NCBI RefSeq assembly: GCF_900176345.1
Contig: NZ_FWXU01000027.1
Span: 1 to 64,000 of the forward strand
DNA from: Rhizobium sp. RU36D
Lineage (GTDB): Bacteria; Pseudomonadota; Alphaproteobacteria; Rhizobiales; Rhizobiaceae
Length of the DNA: 64,000 nucleotides
Direction of reading: 5' to 3'
Every line of letters starts with the position of its first letter. The first letter of the stretch is position 1. The notes beneath the pieces are model-generated. The model ran no database searches and was not told where the DNA came from. It worked only from the letters and a program-made list of their open reading frames with translations. The translations under genes and the position numbers were made by a program. Positions 51,985 to 60,711 of this stretch are shown in pieces.

Positions 51985-52862
51985 CAGCGTTTGCCTCCGC
52001 GAATTTCGGAATAGAGATAAGGCACGATGATCGAGAAGATCATGATCAGCATGATGATCGCCGAGGAGGCGCCAATGCCCATCTGGTTGCGGGTGAAGGT
52101 GTAGGAATACATGAAGGTCGCGGGCAGTTCGGTCGCCTGTCCCGGCCCGCCACCCGTGAGCGCAACCACCAGATCATAGGCCTTGATCGCGAGATGGGCG
52201 AGCACGACGAAGGCCGACAAGAAGACCGGGCGCATCAAGGGAATGATGATGCGGCGATAGACCGTCGCCGTGGAGGCGCCGTCGATCTGGGCCGCCTTGA
52301 TGATCTCGTTGTCGACGCCGCGCAGGCCGGCAAGGAACATCGCCATGACGAAGCCGGAGGACTGCCAGACGGCGGCGATGACGACGCAGTAGATGGCGTA
52401 GTTGCGGTCCTTGATCCAGTCGAAGGCGAAGCTCTCCCAGCCCCAGAGATGCATGGTGTTTTCAAGGCCGATGCCGGGATCGAGGAACCACTTCCAGGCG
52501 GTGCCGGTGACGATGAAGGACAGTGCCATGGGGTAGAGATAGATCGGCCGGAGAAGACCTTCGGCGCGGATCTTCTGGTCCAGCAGGATGGCGAGCGCCA
52601 GACCCAGCACCGAGCAGATGACAATGTAGAGCGAGGCAAAGATGGCGAGATTGGAAATCGCCCGCCACCAGTGCGGCAATGCCCAGAGCTTTGTGTAGTT
52701 GCTGAGCCCTACGAAATTGTAGGAGGGCAGCATCTTGCTGTCGGTCATGGACAGGTAGCCCGTATAGGCGATGAAGCCATAGACGAATACCAATACGATG
52801 ACAAAACTGGGGGCGAGCACGAGCTTTGGCAAAAGCTCCTGCAGCCGATTGCGGCTGTCCAT
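51984..52862 (-). CDS. Carbohydrate ABC transporter permease (MalF/UgpA type)
   Basis: The 292-aa permease has six membrane segments and the EAA loop EIIKAAQIDGASTATVYRRI. VALTGGGPGQATELPATFMY is a typical MalF-branch stretch. I use the ATG at 52862; the frame running to 52931 enters the palindromic repeat element. It overlaps the second permease gene by 3 bases. Confidence 0.92.
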   Translation of the reverse strand: MDSRNRLQELLPKLVLAPSFVIVLVFVYGFIAYTGYLSMTDSKMLPSYNFVGLSNYTKLWALPHWWRAISNLAIFASLYIVICSVLGLALAILLDQKIRAEGLLRPIYLYPMALSFIVTGTAWKWFLDPGIGLENTMHLWGWESFAFDWIKDRNYAIYCVVIAAVWQSSGFVMAMFLAGLRGVDNEIIKAAQIDGASTATVYRRIIIPLMRPVFLSAFVVLAHLAIKAYDLVVALTGGGPGQATELPATFMYSYTFTRNQMGIGASSAIIMLIMIFSIIVPYLYSEIRGGKR

Positions 52863-52903
52863 GATCGTTACCGTTGTTTGGATGCTATTGATCAAGAGGC
52901 TTG

Positions 52904-53036
52904 GCCCCTCACCCTGACCCTCTCCCCGCAAGCGGGGAGAGGGGAACGGATACGCTGCGGCCTTCGCCCTTCTCCCCGTTCACGGGGAGAAGGTGCCGGC
53001 AGGCCGGTGCAACAAGTTGCACCTGAGCTGAGGGGC
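52904..53036 (-). repeat. RIME-type palindromic intergenic mosaic
   Basis: The element is bounded by GCCCCTCA (52904) and TGAGGGGC (53036). Inside are three palindromes: CCCTCTCCCCGC-AA-GCGGGGAGAGGG (52918-52943), CTTCTCCCCGT-TC-ACGGGGAGAAG (about 52969-52992), and GGTGCAAC-AA-GTTGCACC (53006-53023). This is the layout of Rhizobium intergenic mosaic elements. It lies inside the operon between the binding-protein gene and the permease genes, where it can lower or stabilise expression of the two parts differently. Confidence 0.8.
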
Positions 53037-53055
53037 TGGCTAGCCCCATCTGCTT

Positions 53056-54306
53056 TTACTTCGCTGCTTCCACCGCCGCTGCCAGTTCCTTCACGGCTTC
53101 CTCGGAGGAAAGCTCGCCGTTGAACTGACGGGTGACCACGTCGTAGATGGCGTTCTTGACGGAGGCCGGGTTAGCATGCCCGTGGGCCATGGAACCGTAG
53201 AGCGAGCCGCTGGCATTGGCGTCGGCCAAGTCCTTGATCGCCTTCTTGCCGCAGGCGTCGAAGTCGGTGTCCGGAACGTCGGTACGGGCCGGTGCCGAAC
53301 CCTTGACCACGTTGAAGGCCGACTGGAAAGTCGGGCTTTCAATCGCGGATGCCATCTGCAACTGGGCCGGAACCTTGTCGGCAGCTACCTTGAACATGGC
53401 GAACTGGTCGGAGTTGAAGGTCACGGAGCCTTGCGTGCCGGGGAAGCGCATGCAGACGAAGTCGGTGCCGGGCACCTTCTTGGCCTTTACGAATTCGCCC
53501 TTGGCCCAGTCGCCCATGAACTGCAGGCCGGCCTTGCCTTCGATGACCATAGCCGATGCCAGGTTCCAGTCGCGGCCGGAGAAGTTGTCGTCGACATAGC
53601 CGCGCAGCTTCGTCATGCGGTCGAAGGCTTCCTTCATCTTGTCGCCGCCAAGCGCTGCGGGATCAAGATCGATGAAAGCCTGCTTGTAGAAATCCTTGCC
53701 GAGCGAGAGCACGACAGCGTCGAAGATCGTCGCATCCTGCCAGGGCTGGCCACCATGGGCGACCGGCGTGATGCCCTGTTCCTTGAACTTGTCGAGCAGG
53801 GCAACGAGCTCTTCCCAGCTGGTCGGCTCCTTGCCACCGGCCTTGTCGAGAGCGGCCTTGTTGATCCAGACCCAGTTTGTCGAGTGCACGTTGACAGGTG
53901 CGGCGATCCAGTGGCCGTCATACTTCGAGAACTGCTGCAGAGCGGTCGGGATGACCTTGTCCCAGCCTTCCTTGGCCGCGATTTCATCGAGATTGCCGAG
54001 TGCGCCTTCCTTGGCCCAGTCGAGAATGTCGAAGCCCAGCATCTGAACGGCTGTCGGGGCATTGCCCGCGGTGACGCGGGCGCGCAGCACGGTCATGGCC
54101 TCGGTGCCGCCACCGCCGGCAACCGGCATGTCGGTCCAGGAAATATTCTTGGACTCCAGATCCTTCTTCAGAACGTCGAGTGCGGCGGCTTCGCCGCCGG
54201 ACGTCCACCAGTGCAGAACTTCGACGCTATCGGCTGCACGGGCAATGCCGCCAACCGCCATTGCCATCAGTGCTGCCATTGCCGTCGTTGTCATGAACTT
54301 GCGCAT
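53056..54306 (-). CDS. Sugar ABC transporter substrate-binding protein
   Basis: A signal peptide (FMTTTAMAALMAMAVGGIARA, cut before ADS) is followed by the family 1 solute-binding fold: VEVLHWWTSGGEAAALDVLK, then the hinge and ligand segments such as SWEELVALLDKFKEQGITPV and GKAGLQFMGDWAKGEF. It delivers the sugar to the permeases. The 416-aa length is typical. It is the first gene of the operon and lies downstream of two LacI-type boxes. Confidence 0.92.
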   Translation of the reverse strand: MRKFMTTTAMAALMAMAVGGIARAADSVEVLHWWTSGGEAAALDVLKKDLESKNISWTDMPVAGGGGTEAMTVLRARVTAGNAPTAVQMLGFDILDWAKEGALGNLDEIAAKEGWDKVIPTALQQFSKYDGHWIAAPVNVHSTNWVWINKAALDKAGGKEPTSWEELVALLDKFKEQGITPVAHGGQPWQDATIFDAVVLSLGKDFYKQAFIDLDPAALGGDKMKEAFDRMTKLRGYVDDNFSGRDWNLASAMVIEGKAGLQFMGDWAKGEFVKAKKVPGTDFVCMRFPGTQGSVTFNSDQFAMFKVAADKVPAQLQMASAIESPTFQSAFNVVKGSAPARTDVPDTDFDACGKKAIKDLADANASGSLYGSMAHGHANPASVKNAIYDVVTRQFNGELSSEEAVKELAAAVEAAK

Positions 54307-54416
54307 AGATATCCTCCCTTTTGCAAGTAAACCTGCGGGAAACCCCGCTCCTCCTGTTGCGCTTGGGGCGTCGTTTGACGCCCGCGCCTGTCTCGCGGCC
54401 TCCCGACCGGAGGCCC

Positions 54417-54428
54417 ATTTAAAACGTT
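54417..54428 (-). promoter_or_regulatory. LacI-type operator box 1
   Basis: ATTTAAAACGTT, extending into an imperfect palindrome centred on CG (ACGTTATAAAT follows). The identical 12-mer occurs in opposite orientation at 54543-54554. It lies about 110 bases upstream of the binding-protein gene. Confidence 0.6.
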
Positions 54429-54542
54429 ATAAATTTATCAAGTCAAGGGATAAACAACCGAATGAAAAACCCTAATTTTCAGGGCAATTTATATGATTAT
54501 TGACAGTCAGACACGTCTGAGAATCGCATTCCACCAATTGGA

Positions 54543-54554
54543 AACGTTTTAAAT
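54543..54554 (+). promoter_or_regulatory. LacI-type operator box 2
   Basis: AACGTTTTAAAT is the reverse complement of box 1. It is 76 bases upstream of the lacI-family start and about 126 bases from box 1. Paired boxes would allow looping and joint control of both divergent transcripts. Confidence 0.6.
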
Positions 54555-54629
54555 TTCTGACATGATCATTGCGTGCCAAGCCGGCGCGGTCTATCCTCCT
54601 GATATATCCGAGTGAAAGCGTGAGACGCC

Positions 54630-55694
54630 GTGAAGAAGTCCATCAAACCGATCGACGCGCGAGGGAAAGATGACGGGCGAAAGAGCGCGAAGCCGACGTT
54701 GCGGACCATTGCGGCGGAAACCGGGCTTGCGGTCACGACCATCTCGCGGGCGCTTGCCGACGACCCGTTGATCAATCTCGATACCCGCAAACGGGTGCGG
54801 GCCGTGGCCCAGGCGCTGGGCTATGCGCCGGATCGAGCCGCCCAGAGGCTGAAGACGGGACGGACGAATGTCATAGCCGTGCTGCTCGACCCGCACGAGG
54901 AAATCCTCGGCTTCGGCACGTCCCTGCTTTACGGCTTGACCAGCGCGCTGCAGGGCACGCCCTACCATATCATCGTCATGCCGAACTTCGTCGAAAGCTC
55001 CAATGTCGAGGCCGTCGACTACATCATTCGAAACCGGTCTGCCGATGGCATCATCTTCACGCGCACCGAATTGTTCGACGAGCGGGTTCGCCTGCTGCTG
55101 GAGAAGGATTTCCCCTTCGTCAGCCACGGCAGAACCGAATTTTCGCTGCCTCATCCCTATGTCGATTACGACAACTACACCTTTGCCTACGAAGCGGCGC
55201 GGCGTCTGATCAGCCGCGGCCGGCGCAAGCTGACCATCATCCTGCCGGACAACAGGCTGACCTTTCGCCAGCATATGCTGCATGGCTTCATGGCCGCCGT
55301 CCGAGAAAGCGGCATCGCCTACGAAATAGGCGAGGGTATCACCCTGGATTCGTCCGCCGGCGCCGTGCGCGATCATGTGCGCACGCGGCTCCAGCACCCC
55401 GATGCGCCCGACGGGCTTATCTGTCCGGGCGAGGTTTCCGCGCTTGCCGCCATTGCGGGCATGACCGAGGGAAACCGGGCGCTGGGTCGGGAATACGATA
55501 TCGTCGCCAAGCGAACCTCGCGGCTGCTGTCCGACATCCAGCCGATGGTCGACACCATCTATGAGGACCTGACCACCGCCGGCGAGCGGCTGGGCCGGGT
55601 GCTTTTGAAGCGCATTGCCGACCCCAAGGCCAGCGACCTGCAGGTGCTGATGGCGCCGCCGCTGGGCGGAGACGGGCGCACGGCAACAGGCTGA
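54630..55694 (+). CDS. LacI-family transcriptional regulator of the transporter operon
   Basis: The LacI helix-turn-helix is PTLRTIAAETGLAVTTISRA, followed by the hinge region KRVRAVAQALGYAPDRAAQR. The periplasmic-binding-protein-like sensor domain has ADGIIFTRTELFDE, PDGLICPGEVSALAAI and a terminal dimerisation region. I use the GTG at 54630; other in-frame GTGs lie slightly upstream. It is divergent from the ABC operon and most likely represses it through the two boxes between them until the transported sugar binds. Confidence 0.9.
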   Translation: MKKSIKPIDARGKDDGRKSAKPTLRTIAAETGLAVTTISRALADDPLINLDTRKRVRAVAQALGYAPDRAAQRLKTGRTNVIAVLLDPHEEILGFGTSLLYGLTSALQGTPYHIIVMPNFVESSNVEAVDYIIRNRSADGIIFTRTELFDERVRLLLEKDFPFVSHGRTEFSLPHPYVDYDNYTFAYEAARRLISRGRRKLTIILPDNRLTFRQHMLHGFMAAVRESGIAYEIGEGITLDSSAGAVRDHVRTRLQHPDAPDGLICPGEVSALAAIAGMTEGNRALGREYDIVAKRTSRLLSDIQPMVDTIYEDLTTAGERLGRVLLKRIADPKASDLQVLMAPPLGGDGRTATG

Positions 55695-55762
55695 AGCCGG
55701 CAATCTCGTCGATTTCATCGTCATGACTGCCTCCTTTCCGCAGCCTATCGCGTCTGTTTCGA

Positions 55763-57277
55763 TCACCGGGGCATCCACCAGCCGGTTCGCGCGCCGATAT
55801 GCATGTTCAGCGTCTTGGTCTCGGTATAGTCCTCCACCGCATGGCGACCCAATTCGCGGCCGAGGCCCGACTGCTTGAACCCGCCGAAGGGAAGCTCGGA
55901 AGCGCCGTCCATGAAGGTGTTCATCCAGATCGTGCCGGCCCTGACCTTGCGGCCGATCGTAAGGCAGGTGTCGAAATCCCGGCTCCAGACGCCGGCAGAC
56001 AGGCCGTAGTCGATGGAATTGGCAATCGCGATCGCCTCCTCGCGGGTCTCGAAGGTCAAGACCGAGAGAACCGGACCGAAAACCTCTTCCCTCGCAACGG
56101 CCATGCCCGCTGTGACGCCATCGAGGATGGTGGGCGCCATGTATTGGCCAGCGCCGAAATCGAGCGCCTTGCCGCCAAAGGCGACATTGGCGCCGGCACC
56201 GGCAGCACCCGACACATATCCTTCAATCTTCCGCAAATGCTGCGGTGTGATGATCGCCCCGATCTGGGTCATCGGATCGAGCGGGTCGCCGATCCGGACA
56301 TTTTCCGAAAGGGCCGCAATGCGCCTGACCACATCAGCAGCAATATCCTTGTGCAGGATCAGCCGCGAGCCGGCATTACAGCATTCGCCGGCATTGAAAT
56401 AGGCGCCGAACACTGCCGCATCGATGAAGTTATCGAGATTGGCATCGGGGAACACGATCTGCGGATTCTTGCCACCCAATTCCAGCGAGACCTTTTTCAG
56501 CGTTTGGGCGGCATTGGCCATGGTCAGCTTGCCGACTCCGGTGGAACCGGTGAAGGAGACCATGTCGACATGGGGATGGGTGGCCATGATATTGCCGACC
56601 TCAGGTCCCGTCCCGACGATGATGTTGACGACACCCGCGGGAATACCGGCTTCTTGAAGGATCTCGCCGAGGACCAGCGTCGAACCGGATGTCAGTTCCG
56701 ACGGCTTGACGACAGTGGTGCAGCCGGCTGCCAGCGCGAAAGGCAGTTTCTGCGCGACGATCAGGAACGGGAAATTCCAGGGCGTGATGATCGAGACGAC
56801 GCCGATTGCCTCGCGCAACACGACGCCGAGCGTGCCTTCGCCGAGCGTGTTGTAGCTTTCCCCATGCAGGTCTCGGGCCAAGGCTGCGGCATAGCGCCAG
56901 ATGTCGATAGCGCCGCCGATCTCGCCCTTGACCTGGCTGATCGGCTTGCCGGCCTCGATGGCATCGAGATAGGCGATCTCGTCCAACCGGTCCGCGATCA
57001 AGTCGGCGGCCTTCAGCAGCATATTGGAGCGTTCCGCCCCCGTGGTGCGAGACCAAGGACCATCATCGAAGGCGCGGCGGGCGGCGGCGATGGCGCGTTC
57101 CGTATCTCCAGCGGAGGCCTGGGCATAGCGGCTGACGGTGACGCCGTGGCTCGGCGCCACGCGTTCCAGCACGCGTCCGCCTTCGCCCTCGACCCATTGA
57201 CCATCGATCAGCATCCGGAACTCCCGGACCGTCGTATTTTCGAGCGCCTTGGGAGCTACCAATATCGAGATCACCAT
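55763..57277 (-). CDS. NAD(P)-dependent aldehyde dehydrogenase
   Basis: The ALDH core is complete: ITPWNFPFLIVAQKL, KPSELTSGSTL, the FTGSTGVGKL cofactor loop, the general base LELGGKNPQI, and the catalytic Cys region NAGECCNAGSRL. The C-terminal PFGGFKQSGLGRELG matches the betaine/gamma-aminobutyraldehyde-type branch. Length 504 aa. It overlaps the enoyl-CoA hydratase gene by 7 bases and ends the second minus-strand block. Probably oxidises an aldehyde made in the pathway. Confidence 0.9.
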   Translation of the reverse strand: MVISILVAPKALENTTVREFRMLIDGQWVEGEGGRVLERVAPSHGVTVSRYAQASAGDTERAIAAARRAFDDGPWSRTTGAERSNMLLKAADLIADRLDEIAYLDAIEAGKPISQVKGEIGGAIDIWRYAAALARDLHGESYNTLGEGTLGVVLREAIGVVSIITPWNFPFLIVAQKLPFALAAGCTTVVKPSELTSGSTLVLGEILQEAGIPAGVVNIIVGTGPEVGNIMATHPHVDMVSFTGSTGVGKLTMANAAQTLKKVSLELGGKNPQIVFPDANLDNFIDAAVFGAYFNAGECCNAGSRLILHKDIAADVVRRIAALSENVRIGDPLDPMTQIGAIITPQHLRKIEGYVSGAAGAGANVAFGGKALDFGAGQYMAPTILDGVTAGMAVAREEVFGPVLSVLTFETREEAIAIANSIDYGLSAGVWSRDFDTCLTIGRKVRAGTIWMNTFMDGASELPFGGFKQSGLGRELGRHAVEDYTETKTLNMHIGARTGWWMPR

Positions 57278-58050
57278 TCTCCCTTGAAATCTGCAGGACG
57301 CTTGGCCTTGAAGGCGGCGACGCCCTCAGCAAGATCACCCGTCTTGGCCGCGAGGATCGAGCCGAGCGCTTCGACAGCCGTGCCATTGTCCTCGCCCGAA
57401 GCGACGGCCAGCATGAGTTTTGAAATTTCCAGCGCTGCCGGGCCGCGGGTGGCGACACGCGCGGCATAGGCGCGGGCGGTTTCCATCACCGTCCCGGTCT
57501 CGCAGATGGCATCGACGATGCCTTCGGCAAGGGCCTGTTCCGCGGTGAACATCTCGCCACCCAGAACCATGCGGCGCACGATCTGCGAGCCGAAGCGATG
57601 GACGAGCCGCTGCGTGCCCGACCAGCCGGGCACCATGCCAAGCGAGGTTTCCGGCAGGCCGATCTTGGCCTGGCGCTCGGCGATGCGGATATCGGCGCAA
57701 CCGGCAAGTTCAAGGCCGCCACCCAAAGCATGACCATTCATCGCCGCAATCACAGGCATGCGCATCGTCGCCAGCCGCTCGAACAGCCGATGGCCGAAGC
57801 GCACCCATTGATGGCCGAATTCCTGGGGCTGCATGCCGCCCCAGGCGGCGATGTCACCGCCCGCCGAAAAGGCCTTGCCGGAGCCGGTGAGGATCAACAC
57901 GCGGATCGAGGCGTCGGTCTCGATATCGTCCAGCGCCCGCGACAGGGCTTTCAGCGTGTCGAGATCCAGCGCATTCAGCTTATCCGGTCGCTCCAGCGTC
58001 AGGATCGCGATGGCGCCGTCGATATCAACACGAATACGAGGCTCAGCCAT
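57271..58050 (-). CDS. Enoyl-CoA hydratase/isomerase family protein
   Basis: The crotonase fold is seen in IAILTLERPDKLNALD, the oxyanion-hole segment GSGKAFSAGGDIAAWGG, and IAAMNGHALGGGLELAGCAD. The second catalytic region is PETSLGMVPGWSGTQRL. ATG 58050 follows GGAGGGTG at good spacing and overlaps the CoA-transferase stop by 8 bases. It probably handles an acyl-CoA formed by that transferase. Confidence 0.9.
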   Translation of the reverse strand: MAEPRIRVDIDGAIAILTLERPDKLNALDLDTLKALSRALDDIETDASIRVLILTGSGKAFSAGGDIAAWGGMQPQEFGHQWVRFGHRLFERLATMRMPVIAAMNGHALGGGLELAGCADIRIAERQAKIGLPETSLGMVPGWSGTQRLVHRFGSQIVRRMVLGGEMFTAEQALAEGIVDAICETGTVMETARAYAARVATRGPAALEISKLMLAVASGEDNGTAVEALGSILAAKTGDLAEGVAAFKAKRPADFKGEW

Positions 58051-59653
58051 GGACACCCTCCAGCACCCGCTTCGGCCTGGCCGGCAGCGTCAGGCCAATC
58101 GGCGCGGGCTCGAACAGCGCGCTATCCATGATCTTCAGGTCTGGCGCGACGATCAGGGGGAATTCGCTTTGGTCGAGAATATGGGCCTGCAGATCGACAC
58201 CCGGCGCGATCTCGGTCAGCACGATACCCCCGGGCGTCAGTTTCATCACGCAACGCTCGGTGACATAGGTGATGTCCTGGCCCTGTTCCACGGCGCGGCG
58301 GCCGGAGAAGGTCACGTGCTCAACCTCGTTGACCAGCTTCTTCAGCTTGCCTTCCTTCTCGATGACGAGCCTGCCGCCTTCGATGGCGAGCTTTGCGCCG
58401 GCGTTGAACATGCCGGAGAAAACGATCTTCTTCGCCCGGGCGGTGATATCGACAAAACCACCCGCGCCGGCTGTGACATGCGGCCGGAAGCCGAGCTTGG
58501 AGACATTGACGGAGCCATCCCTGCCGATTTCCAGGAAGGACAACAGCGACGCATCGAAGCCCGCCCCCTGGAAATAGGTGAACTGGTAGGGTGAGGGCAT
58601 GAAGGCATCGGCATTCGACGCGCAGCCAAAGGCGAAATCCAGAAGCGGCACGCCGCCGACCGCGCCCTGCTCGATGACCCAGGTAATGGCGCCGTGCAGT
58701 CCCTCTTCCAGCAGGATGCGCGGCACATTGGCCGAAATGCCGAAGCCGAGATTGACGCAACTGCCGGTCTGCAACTCCTGCGCCACGCGTCGGGCTATGA
58801 CCTTCTGCACGCCGAAATCCTGCAGCGTGAAGCTGTCAAGCGGGCGGAAGATTTCGCCCGAAATGGCGGGATCGTAGACGGTCTGGGTGGTCTGCTTCTG
58901 CTCGGGATCGACGATGATGTAGTCGACCAGCATGCCGGGCACGCGCACGTCGTGCGGCTTCAGCGAACCGTTCTTGGTGATGCGCTTGACCTGGGCGATG
59001 ACAATGCCGCCATTGTTGCGGGCCGCGAGCGCCTGATCGAGGCCGCCGAGATAGGCGCCTTCATGTTCATAGGTCAGGTTGCCGTTTTCATCCGCCGTGG
59101 TCGCCCTGACGATGGCGACCTGGGGAATGATCGCGGGAAAATACAGCCATTCCTCGCCCTGGAAATCGATCTTGCTGACGACGGGCTCGGCTGCTGCGGC
59201 CGCGTTCATGGCGCAGCCCTGGCGGGCCGGATCGACGAAGGTATCGAGACCGATCTTGGTGATGACACCGGGCCGCTTGGCGGCCGCCTCGCGATGCATG
59301 TCGAACAGCACGCCGGAGGGAATGTTGTAGGCCGGGATTTCGTTGGCGGTCAGCATCTGCCAGATCAGCGGCGGCTCTGATGTCGATGGGCCTGATGGAT
59401 AGGAGCCGCCGATGATCTTCTTCAGCAGGCCCTTCTTGGCGATGTGATCAATGCCCTTGATGCCGCTCATGTCGCCGGCGGCGATCGGGTGGAGAGTGGT
59501 CAGATCGCGGGGATGGCCCGTCGCCTCAAAGCGCTCGCCGATCGCCTTCAGCATCAGGTCCGGGCAGCCGAGGCCGCTGGAGGATGAGACCGTGACCGTG
59601 GCACCATCGGGGATGAGGGCGGCAGCTTCGGCCGGTGAGACATGCTTGATCAT
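58043..59653 (-). CDS. Acyl-CoA:acetate/propionate CoA-transferase family protein
   Basis: This 536-aa protein joins the two CoA-transferase halves in one chain, as in propionate/acetoacetate CoA-transferases. The N-terminal half starts ATVTVSSSSGLGCPDLMLKA and contains GLLKKIIGGSYP. The C-terminal half has the glutamate loop ITWVIEQGAVGGVP, whose Glu forms the thioester, and VTAGAGGFVDITARA. It activates a carboxylic acid by CoA transfer. It overlaps the enoyl-CoA hydratase downstream and follows the Gfo/Idh/MocA gene by 9 bases, so the block is one operon. Confidence 0.88.
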   Translation of the reverse strand: MIKHVSPAEAAALIPDGATVTVSSSSGLGCPDLMLKAIGERFEATGHPRDLTTLHPIAAGDMSGIKGIDHIAKKGLLKKIIGGSYPSGPSTSEPPLIWQMLTANEIPAYNIPSGVLFDMHREAAAKRPGVITKIGLDTFVDPARQGCAMNAAAAAEPVVSKIDFQGEEWLYFPAIIPQVAIVRATTADENGNLTYEHEGAYLGGLDQALAARNNGGIVIAQVKRITKNGSLKPHDVRVPGMLVDYIIVDPEQKQTTQTVYDPAISGEIFRPLDSFTLQDFGVQKVIARRVAQELQTGSCVNLGFGISANVPRILLEEGLHGAITWVIEQGAVGGVPLLDFAFGCASNADAFMPSPYQFTYFQGAGFDASLLSFLEIGRDGSVNVSKLGFRPHVTAGAGGFVDITARAKKIVFSGMFNAGAKLAIEGGRLVIEKEGKLKKLVNEVEHVTFSGRRAVEQGQDITYVTERCVMKLTPGGIVLTEIAPGVDLQAHILDQSEFPLIVAPDLKIMDSALFEPAPIGLTLPARPKRVLEGVHG

Positions 59654-59662
59654 GATATCTGC

Positions 59663-60661
59663 TCAAAGTCCGGTTTCAATTTTCGTGGCCACGCCCGATG
59701 CGGCCGACCTGACCACGGCTATGCCTGTCGCCAGCGACCAAATCCCGTCTTCGCCTGTCGCCGAGGGCTGACCCTTGCCGTCGATGGCCGCATGAAAGTT
59801 TTCAAGCGCGGTTTCGTAGAGATTGCGCGGTGAAACCGGCAGTTCCCGCTCTCCGGAGGCATCGCGCAACAGAACCGTGCCGACGGGTTTCTGGGTCATG
59901 ACATTGCGGGCGATCAGCGAGCCCTCGGTGCCGTGCACCTCGAAACCCGTCTCTGCATGTTTCGCCGTGAAGGCATCGTGGAACTGGGCGATCACGCCCG
60001 ACTTGAAGCGGATGACGCCCATCACGCCGTCTTCCAGACCCTTGCCCATGCCACCCTGCTGGCTGAAGGCCATGGCCTCGACCGGATCGTCGCCCAGCAC
60101 AAAACGCAGGGTATCGGCATCGTGAACGGTGATATCAAGAATGACGCCGCCACCGGCATCCGGCCGATCGAGCCGCCAGCCCTGGAGATGCGGCGGCAGA
60201 TAGACGGCATGGAAGACGCGGGCCGCGAGCGGCTGGCCGATCCGGCCTTCGGCAATCGCCTCCCGCATCGCGCGATGGGTCGCGGCATTGCGCAGATGGT
60301 GGTTGGTGGCTAGCACCACACCAGCCTCTTTCGCCGCCGCGACCATGGCCCGCGCATCCCCGAGCGTCAAAGCCAGTGGCTTTTCGCAGAGTACATGTTT
60401 TCCGGCCTTGGCGGCGGCGATGGCCTGGTCGCGATGCAGTTCGTTGGTCGTGGAGATATAGACGGCGTCTATCGAGGCATTAGACAGGATGTCGGCGAGA
60501 TCGGTGGTGGACCTGGCGATGCCGTTTTCGCGGGCATAGGCTGCGCCGCGCTCGGCATTGGTGCTCATGACCGAGACGACGTCGCCGCCGGTCGCGCGGA
60601 TTGCGCCGATCACCCATTCCCTCGCGATCGTGCTTGCGCCGATCAGACCCCAGTGTTTCAT
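59663..60661 (-). CDS. Gfo/Idh/MocA-family oxidoreductase
   Basis: The NAD(P)-binding start is HWGLIGASTIAREWVIGAIR. AVYISTTNELHRDQAIAAAK and HVLCEKPLAL (catalytic Lys) are the family signatures, and the C-terminal half has DITVHDADTLRFVLG. Members oxidise sugars, inositols or amino-sugars. Its 332 aa is normal. It lies between the LacI regulator and the CoA-transferase, all on one strand. Substrate not known. Confidence 0.9.
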   Translation of the reverse strand: MKHWGLIGASTIAREWVIGAIRATGGDVVSVMSTNAERGAAYARENGIARSTTDLADILSNASIDAVYISTTNELHRDQAIAAAKAGKHVLCEKPLALTLGDARAMVAAAKEAGVVLATNHHLRNAATHRAMREAIAEGRIGQPLAARVFHAVYLPPHLQGWRLDRPDAGGGVILDITVHDADTLRFVLGDDPVEAMAFSQQGGMGKGLEDGVMGVIRFKSGVIAQFHDAFTAKHAETGFEVHGTEGSLIARNVMTQKPVGTVLLRDASGERELPVSPRNLYETALENFHAAIDGKGQPSATGEDGIWSLATGIAVVRSAASGVATKIETGL

Positions 60662-60711
60662 GTCCTGCCTCCCGGACGCGGCCTCCCGCCGTCGTCCCTC
60701 GATATTCCCGA

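Noticed and set aside
52904..53036. Palindromes that could be read as a CRISPR or terminator array
   Set aside because: The repeats differ from one another, there are no spacers, and the outer boundaries and inner palindromes match a RIME mosaic.
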